Shown here one piece after another: positions 57,501-64,000 of a DNA stretch of 64,000 nt (position 1 is its first letter; the number at the start of each line of letters is the position of its first letter). A program made the position numbers and the translations under genes. The DNA comes from Sclerotiophoma versabilis (taxonomy: Eukaryota; Ascomycota; Dothideomycetes; Pleosporales; Didymellaceae), in the NCBI GenBank assembly GCA_012274445.1, contig JAAROD010000044.1:930001-994000 (forward strand), given 5' to 3'. The notes below the pieces were generated by a model. That model saw nothing but the letters and a program-made list of their open reading frames with translations, did not search any database and was not told the DNA's origin.

Positions 57501-58308
57501 AACTGTTGAAACCCTGATGGTGCTCATTGACGATGGCCTTGAGGGCCTGCTGTAGCTCTTGGTGTGACTGTTGAAACTGGTCGTACTGGTCTGCGAGACC
57601 GAGAGAACTGGAGTCCATAAGCTTGAGCGCGACTTCGATTGGCACGCACTGATCTCCAGTCATGAAGTCCCAGTTGTCCTGGATGTACTTGATGACTTCC
57701 TCGATGCGCTGGCTGCCCGGACCGTAGTTCTGCTGTCCACCAGGTCTGCTGCGACTCCTGTCTGCGGCACTGCCATATCGTCCTCCGCTGCGTGGTCGCG
57801 CTGGCATGCGCTCGATGCTGGTGGAGCGTCTGACTCGGGGTGCGTCCTGGCTGCGGTCTTGGGTGCGGTCTTGGGTGCGGTCTTGGGTGCGGTCTTGGGT
57901 GCGGTCTTGGGTGCGGTCTTGGTTGCGGTCCTGGTTGCGGTCCTGGTTGCGTGGTTGGAAGGCACTGTAGCCTCCCGGTCGGCGTTCTCTCCCACTCTCG
58001 CCACTTGGTCGCGAGGCATAGTTGTCTTCAGCCGGGCTCATGGCTCCATATCCGCCTGGTCTGCGCTGTCGGTCGGTGCTCGGTCGTGACGGCGATCTGG
58101 ACTCGTCGTCTCCTCCACCCAGCCCGCCGTAACCGCCTGGCCTCCTCCTCGACTCTCCACTGGGCCGCCCTGCATAGTCGTCGTTGGGTGCGCCGTAGAC
58201 GCCATAGCCTCCATTGCTGTTGTAGCCGCCGCTGCCGTTGGCATTGGCGTTGCCGTTGGTGTATGCTCCGTTAGCCCCCCCCCGCAAGTAGGCCGGGTCG
58301 CGCGACAT
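54566..58308 (-). CDS. SEC8: Exocyst complex subunit Sec8 (EXOC4)
   Basis: Five exons (58308-56968, 56923-56486, 56437-55877, 55829-55258, 55205-54566) encode 1183 residues; the introns are 44, 48, 47 and 52 nt and the frame closes exactly. The first 200 residues are Gly/Arg/Asn-rich and disordered, with a (N/T)QDR repeat. The Sec8 core follows: IEEVIKYIQDNWDFMTGD, VALKLMDSSSLGLADQYDQF, IVNEHHQGFNSSIGTFH and LRTYLSNQEVSLTDILIEELH. The C-terminal helical rods end LLEISEFMY. Sec8 is part of the octameric tether that docks secretory vesicles at growing tips. The gene is head-to-head with CTR9. The long disordered N-terminus is longer than in yeast. Confidence 0.93.
57853..57948 (-). repeat. 12-nt minisatellite in SEC8 coding sequence
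   Basis: Eight tandem 12-base units lie in frame and code for five TQDR and three NQDR repeats in the disordered N-terminus of Sec8. Five units (57853-57912) are identical at the DNA level (plus-strand GCGGTCTTGGGT), pointing to recent expansion. Confidence 0.95.
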
Positions 58309-58886
58309 GGTGGCTCAGGTGTGGCCGTCTTGTATGTGTGGTATGCGCGGTCGTAGCAGTAGCATTCTGTGTGTGAAGCTCGAGGGTCAGCTGGCGCGCG
58401 TGTCCATTGCGGGGAGTTCGGGGGAGCTCGATGAGACAGCACGGATCACTTGTCGCAGCCCGCTGGCGACGGCGATGGCGATGAACGCGCCAAGGCCCGA
58501 CGGGTGGAGGAGAGGCGAGTGGACGGCGGACAGCAGACGGCACTCGCTGCAACGAGTCTGCAGCGCCAGCTTCGGGGCTGCTGGTGCCAATGGCGCCTGC
58601 CTGGCTTGTGCGCTGCGAGCTCCTCGTCCGCAGCGCGCGGCGTCGAGGCGTGCCAAGACCACCGCTGGCCTCCGCAAGTTTCGCCGGGTCGCGCTGCAGC
58701 TCTCCCATCTCGCGCCTCTCGTGCAGCCATCGCCTTCGCCTTCGCCATCACGCACGGCTCCGCACGACGCCGCGCCGCCCGCCCACCGCTGCCGCCCTGC
58801 TATGCTGCGCTGACGGCATCACGAGCACCCCCCGGACCGCCCGCTGATTTCTTCGCCGCGCCCGACCGCGTCACGGTGCGCTCGCC
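58309..58886. promoter_or_regulatory. Divergent upstream region of SEC8 and CTR9
   Basis: 578 bp between the two start codons, GC-rich. Overlapping open frames on both strands (up to 214 codons) reflect the composition and are not called. No named motif is seen. Confidence 0.5.
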
Positions 58887-61800
58887 ATGTCGGCCGTCTA
58901 CACCAACGGCGTCAACGGCGCGAACGGCGCAGACAGGAGGTTCCCCCCGCCGCGCTACTCGGACGTGCCCAGCGCCATCACCGTCTCGGTCGCCGAGGCA
59001 GGCGACACCATCGACGTCGAAATCGCGCTCGACGAGGACATCCAGGACGACCCCACGGAGCTGTGCACGCTGCTGGAGACGGAGAACAGCCTGAAGTCGA
59101 CGTGGGTGCAGGTCGCCGTCGCCTATGCAAAGCACAAGAAGCTGCATGTCGCCATCGACGTGCTGAGCCAGGCCGTCAATGCCTTCGGCCGCGCCCGCGC
59201 CGAGGACCGCCTGAGCATCCTCAACGGCCTCTGCTGGCTGTATCTGCTCAAGTGCCGCGAGGCCCCGCGCCTGAAGCAGGAGGCCTCGGCCGACCCAGAG
59301 CTCAAGACCAAGGACTTCTACATGCAGGCGGCCACCAGCGTTCTCAACGATGCCTCGCGCATCAGCCCCTCCTATCCGCCGCTCTTCCTGGCCCGCGGCG
59401 TCCTCTACCTCCTCCGTGCATCCCTGCAGGCGCCTGCTACCGCTGCCGGCCCGAACGCTATCAGCCCAGAGCGCATGGAGACGCTGAAGCAGGCCGCAAA
59501 GTGCTTTGAGGATGCGCTGCGAGCTTCAGGCGGAAGGAACCTCATGGCGAAGATGGGCAAGGCACGCGTCAGCTATTCCATGGGCAAATACGCCGAGGCT
59601 CTGAAGATGTACCAGAGCATCATGGAGAGCTCGCCCGATCTGACCGACCCCGACCCGCGCATTGGAATTGGCTGCTGCTTCTGGCAGCTTGGCTTCAAGG
59701 ACGATGCTGCGAGTGCCTGGGAGCGATCGCTCGAGTTGAACCCGACCTCGAAGATTGCGACCGTCCTGCTCGGTGTCTACAACTTCCATCTTACCGCCCA
59801 GCTTCCCCCTTCAGACCCCACCTTCGGCCGGCTTGTCAAGAAGGCGCTGAATGAATACATCATGCCGGCGATGAAGATGGACAACCAGTTCCCTTTGACA
59901 TGTGCGACGCTAGGAAGCTGGTTCATTGCCAGGAAAGACTTCAACAAAGTCGAGGCACTTTCGAGGCGTGCCATCGAGTTGACGGACGTAAACGCTATTG
60001 CCAGTGACGGCTGGTACCAACTTGCGAGGAAGGAGCATCACCAGGAGAACTCTGCAAAGGCTGCAGAGTTCTACGCCAAGTCTGACGGCGCTCGTGGAGG
60101 AGATGAACGCGGCTACATCCCAGCCAAGTTTGGTCTGGCCCAGATGAATGTCTTGATGAACAATTTCGATGGTGCCAAGTTCAGACTCGAGAAGATCATT
60201 CAGCAACAGCCGACTATTGAAGCGCAAACACTCCTGGGCACGCTGTATGCCGAGGATGTCTTCAACGCTCAATCCAACAAGTCCACTGCCGACAAGTCCG
60301 CCGAGCTGAAGAAAGCGCTCCGGTACCTCGAAGACGTGCAGAAGGCCTGGAAAGATCCAAAGAGGAAGGCCATTCCCGATCAATCTGTACTACTGAACCT
60401 TGCCAGGCTCTACGAAGCCGACCACCCTGACCGAAGCTTGAAGTGTCTGGAGGAAGTTGAACAGATGGAACTGGACGCCATTCCAGAAGAAGACTACCCG
60501 GAAGGCATTGAGGACGAGATTGAATTGAAGGCTGCGCTTCGGGAACTTCTTCCGCCACAGCTGCTCAACAACATGGCATGCTTCCATTACCAGGCTGAGC
60601 GATTCGTCCGAGCTAGGGAATTGTTCCAAGCTGCACTTAACGCGTGTGTCAAGGCAGCGTCCCGTGATGAGACAATTGACACAGATGCGCTAGTCACCTC
60701 GATCAGCTATAATCTTGGTCGAACGTACGAGTCTGAAGGCATGCTAGACGAAGCGAAGGGAGTATACGAAGGATTACTCAAGCGACACAGTGACTATATT
60801 GATGCACGTATCCGGCTCACGTACATCTCACTGCGCCAGAGCCCTGGAGATGCAGGCCCGAAGGCCCTCAAGCAGCTCTTCAAGGAGAATGAAGAGAACG
60901 TTGAAGTACGAGCTCTATTTGCTTGGTATAAGAACAAGTCGAAGCCAAAGACCCTCAACTTCGGCGAAGACGAGGAGCAGCGGATACATAAACACACACT
61001 GCAACGATTTGACAAGCACGACCGATACTCGCTTATGGGTATGGGCAACATCCACCTCAGCATTGCTCGTGAGCTGCCCAGGAGTACTGAACAGGAGAAA
61101 GAGAAGCGTCGGAAAGCGTACGAGCGAGCAGTCGAGTTCTTTGACAAGGTGCTGCAGCTCGACCCCAAGAACGCCTACGCAGCTCAAGGCATTGCTATTG
61201 CTTTGGTCGAGGACAAGAGGGATTATGCCGGCGCTCTGCAGATCTTCAGCAAAGTCAAAGAGACCCTTCGGGATTATAGTGTGTACGTGAACCTGGGTCA
61301 CACATATGCCGAGATCAAACAATACGCTCGTGCTATCGAGAACGTAAGTCAATCGCAACTAAACATGCTGTCACTGTTCTAACAATACCTAGTACGAAGC
61401 GGCACTTTCCAAGGATAGGCAAAACGACCCCAAGATTCTTGCTTACCTTGGACGCACCTGGTACCTGCGGGCGAAGCACGAGCGCAGTATTTCGGCCTTC
61501 AGAACTGCGCTTGATTATGCAAAGCAAGCAGTCAAGATTGTGCCTTCCGATCTCGGCTCTCAGTTCAACGTGGCCTTCCTCCAGTTCCAGATCGCGCAAG
61601 AAATGATTCGCCTGGAAGCGCCCCACAAGACTCTTGAGGAAGTCAACGAGGCGACAGAGGGCCTGCAGGCTGCCGTTGCAACACTCGACAATATGGCTAA
61701 GGCAGAAAACCCACCCTTCCCACGAAATGATCTCGTATCCCGTGCGAACATGGGTCGCAATACCATGGCCACTCAGCTTGAAAGAGCTCGCGCAAAGCAA

Positions 61801-62496
61801 ATTGCCCACGAGGATGAGAACGCCAGCAAGCTTGAGCAGGCCCGTAAACTGCGTGAAGCAGAGATTGCTCGTCGTGAAGAGGAGAAGCGCAAGGCCGAAG
61901 AGGCAGCTCTAGAAAAGAAGCGCAAGATTCTGGAAGAGCAAGAACGGATTGCCGCGCGAGATCGTGAGCTGATGGAGATGCGTAATATGGATGAAGAGAG
62001 ACGCCGAGACGAAGATGAAGACAGGGAGGTGCGCAAAGCCGAGCGCAAGGCTCGTGGACGCGGTGAGGGTAGGGGCAAGAGAAAGAAGAAGGTTGCGCAT
62101 GACGACTCGGCCACGGACGGCGGGCTTTCTGACGACGACGACGACGAAGCGCGGTCCCGACGTCGCAGGACTAGTGCTTCTGGAACCGATGGCCTGAGCG
62201 ATGAGGAACGACCACGCGAGAAGAAGAAGAGGAAGCTTCAACGCAAGAGCGAACCGGCGGGCAAATACAAGTCAGCCGAGTTCATTGATGATGACAGCGA
62301 CGATGCTGAAGCCCCCGCTCATGATGCGCAGAAGGCCGCAAGCCTTGCTGGAGATGACAGTGCCGGTGAAGGCGTTGCTGCTACATCAAGACCACGCAAA
62401 GGCCGCAATGTCGTCGACGATGAAGACGATGAAGACGAAGGCATTGCAGCTCCAAAGGCAAACGGCGATGTAGCTATGTCCGACGACGATGAGTAG
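58887..62496 (+). CDS. CTR9: Paf1 complex subunit Ctr9 (TPR protein)
   Basis: Two exons (58887-61343, 61393-62496) with a 49-nt intron encode 1186 residues. Tandem TPR units fill about residues 90-900, for example AEDRLSILNGLCWLYLLKCRE, MGKARVSYSMGKYAEALKMY, RIGIGCCFWQLGFKDDAASAW and LLNNMACFHYQAERFVRARE. A charged coiled coil rich in KAEEAALEKKRK follows, then an acidic/basic tail with SDDDDDEARSRRRR and ending MSDDDE. Ctr9 is the scaffold of the Paf1 complex, which follows RNA polymerase II and promotes H2B ubiquitination and H3 methylation. Length and architecture match the family. The start is the first ATG and gives the family N-terminus with a TPR-preceding acidic part (TIDVEIALDEDIQDDPTELC). 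Confidence 0.95.
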
Positions 62497-63025
62497 GCCT
62501 TAGGCTCGCAGGTGGTAGACGAAGAACAACCACCACGTTGGCGGCGTGATTCGTTGTTGGCTGCGGCGAGGCCTTCAAAGGGCTATGTGGGGTCGAGGGG
62601 TGCGTTGAGGAAGCGCGCTTGAAATGTCTGAGTCGCACTCGTGTCTGATATTTTGTATTGCTTGCATTAGCTAGGCGTTCCCTGGGGACTGGAAGAGGTC
62701 AATTTGTATACCAGAAAAGGACTGAGTGCTGTCCACTATCATGGCCATTTCAGCTGTAGAGTACAACGGCGACGACGTATCATAGCTTCCAAACTCGTTC
62801 AACTGCCACTTGGAACAGCAGTGTTGTGTGAGAGCGTAAGAAGCAGTTGTGCGCAGTTCCAGTCATCTTGCCCTGCCCAACTTGTGTCGACTCTGCTGGT
62901 GCACTATCAAGCGGCTGAGCTCTAGTAGTGACGCGCGTGGTGCCTCGGCCCGTCTAGCGGGAACGTGTGTTCGGGACCAAGCAAAGCACGCAATACGTGC
63001 ATGTGGCTCAGGTGCAACGACGACA
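62497..63025. other. Intergenic region CTR9 to GPI19
   Basis: 529 bp of CTR9 3' flank and promoter of the next gene. Nothing recognisable is seen. Confidence 0.5.
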
Positions 63026-64000
63026 ATGAGCTCCTCAAGCAGAGGGCAGGTCCCTGTGGGCTTCCAGTCCAAGTCTACGCCGAACCTGCCGACGCTGAAA
63101 TCGCTCGAAGATGGGCGCAAGAGTGCTGCACACCAACATTCACACTCAGCCGTCTCCCCCCCGCGCATAACAAGCCCACGATGCCCGCCTTCCAACGCCC
63201 CCAACGGGGAGGAGGAGGATGAGGAGGAGGAGGAAGAGGAGGAGGAGGACCCGTTCGCGCTCCAGGAGTCGGACGGCTCCGAGTCAGCGGAAGACGAGGC
63301 GCAGGAGGAGGTCGACAGTCCGCCAGCGTCTCGACCGCTGTACACCTCGCGCTCGTACACGCACCTGCCACGACAGCCTGCAACAGCCCTCTATCCTCCC
63401 TTCTACAACCGGCCCCCAGTCCCGCTGCCGCCTTCGCCGTCTCTGACATCCCTCCTGCGCCCTGCCTTCAGCGCCGCCACCTCGAGGCCTACCACGCCCG
63501 AATCGTCTGACGTCGAGCTGCCATACGGGCACGCCAATGGCACCAGCACGCCCACGTCAAGCACCACCAACCTTGCGCACATCACCAACTCGGCACGCCA
63601 CGCGCCCACAGTCCCTCGCGCTTCACCGAAAGTGCCTACCTACGAGTACTATGGCTTCGCCGTGTACCTGGGCAGCTCTGCCGCCTTTCTAGTCTACATC
63701 CTGTGGGCATATGTCCCGGCTCCCCTGCTGCATCAGATGGGCATCTGGTGGTACCCAGACCGCTGGTGGGCCCTCGCAGTACCGTGCTGGCTCGTCGCCC
63801 TGGTCATATACATCTACGTTGCTCTGGCCAGCTACAACACTCGTTACCTCACCCTGCCGCTCAACAGCTGCGAGAACCTGGTTGATGAAACCGCCCAGAT
63901 TGCTGTCGTCGACCGCAAGACAGGGCAAATAGCACGCAACCCAGTCTTCGGCATTGGCTGCGCAATCGACCCGGAAGAAGACTCATCCAGCAGATCAGTC
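63026..64000 (+). CDS. GPI19: GPI-GlcNAc transferase subunit PIG-P/Gpi19, 5' part
   Basis: The frame is open from ATG 63026 to the end of the window (325 codons, no stop), so the 3' end is missing. Residues 1-200 are disordered and Ser/Pro-rich with a run of about 14 acidic residues (GEEEDEEEEEEEEEDPF) coded by a GGA/GAG tract at 63207-63242. The PIG-P domain begins near residue 205: PTYEYYGFAVYLGSSAAFLV, a membrane helix, MGIWWYPDRWW, a second helix (LALVIYIYVALASYN-like, 250-275), and the tail SCENLVDETAQ. PIG-P is a small subunit of the enzyme that adds GlcNAc to phosphatidylinositol, the first step of GPI-anchor synthesis in the ER. The N-terminal extension is far longer than in yeast Gpi19 (140 residues). 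Confidence 0.85.
   Translation, partial: MSSSSRGQVPVGFQSKSTPNLPTLKSLEDGRKSAAHQHSHSAVSPPRITSPRCPPSNAPNGEEEDEEEEEEEEEDPFALQESDGSESAEDEAQEEVDSPPASRPLYTSRSYTHLPRQPATALYPPFYNRPPVPLPPSPSLTSLLRPAFSAATSRPTTPESSDVELPYGHANGTSTPTSSTTNLAHITNSARHAPTVPRASPKVPTYEYYGFAVYLGSSAAFLVYILWAYVPAPLLHQMGIWWYPDRWWALAVPCWLVALVIYIYVALASYNTRYLTLPLNSCENLVDETAQIAVVDRKTGQIARNPVFGIGCAIDPEEDSSSRSV

Noticed and set aside
1..64000. tRNA, rRNA, CRISPR, transposon and virus-like sequences
   Set aside because: I looked for B-box-like GGTTCGA motifs, terminal repeats, integrase or reverse-transcriptase motifs and regularly spaced repeats, and saw none that holds up.

Overview
The window is 64 kb of nuclear DNA from a filamentous ascomycete, most likely a dothideomycete of the Pleosporales type. 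That placement is inference from gene content and protein style. Introns are short (mostly 41-97 nt) with GT(A/G)NGT donors, CTAAC/CTGAC-like branch sites and CAG/TAG acceptors. There is a Ste12 with two C2H2 fingers and a peroxisomal acyl-CoA dehydrogenase. Gene models below were built by joining open segments at visible splice sites, and in every joined model the reading frame closes exactly.

Layout. 1-4.3 kb: 3' end of a choice-of-anchor B protein, a small secreted protein, and the ubiquitin-conjugating enzyme Ubc1. 4.3-16 kb: the proteasome ATPase Rpt2 (head-to-head with Ubc1), an unknown protein, an SDR with an altered active site, WDR70, mitochondrial single-strand DNA-binding protein Rim1 and mitochondrial tRNA-modification enzyme Mto1. 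16-26 kb: Ste12, a 4.9-kb stretch without a convincing gene, and cardiolipin synthase Crd1. 26-32 kb: Coq8, N-terminal amidase Nta1 and ribosomal protein eL39. 32-34 kb: two broken pieces of a BTB/POZ protein family. 34.9-44 kb: an Mn-type cation diffusion facilitator, an intact BTB protein, a gene of an unnamed family that is either broken or oddly spliced, and a Sat4/Hal4-like kinase. 44-54 kb: an Slp1-type SUN protein, a PTS1 acyl-CoA dehydrogenase and an ABCG half-transporter. 54-64 kb: exocyst subunit Sec8 head-to-head with Paf1-complex subunit Ctr9, then the 5' part of the GPI-synthesis subunit PIG-P/Gpi19.

Most genes are core housekeeping genes. Mitochondrial functions recur (Rim1, Mto1, Crd1, Coq8) and so do ubiquitin/proteolysis functions (Ubc1, Rpt2, Nta1), but they are not arranged as a pathway cluster. 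There is no secondary-metabolite cluster, intact transposon, CRISPR array, rRNA or recognisable tRNA.

I found no clear new biological system. The most unusual points are gene structures and decay: a start-codon-only first exon in RPT2, a six-base first coding exon in RPL39, a likely spliced MGNANS start in the BTB protein, stop codons of a type expected from C-to-T mutation in the BTB relics, a repeated DVF(Y/H) motif in the long Coq8 leader, and an SDR without its catalytic tyrosine.
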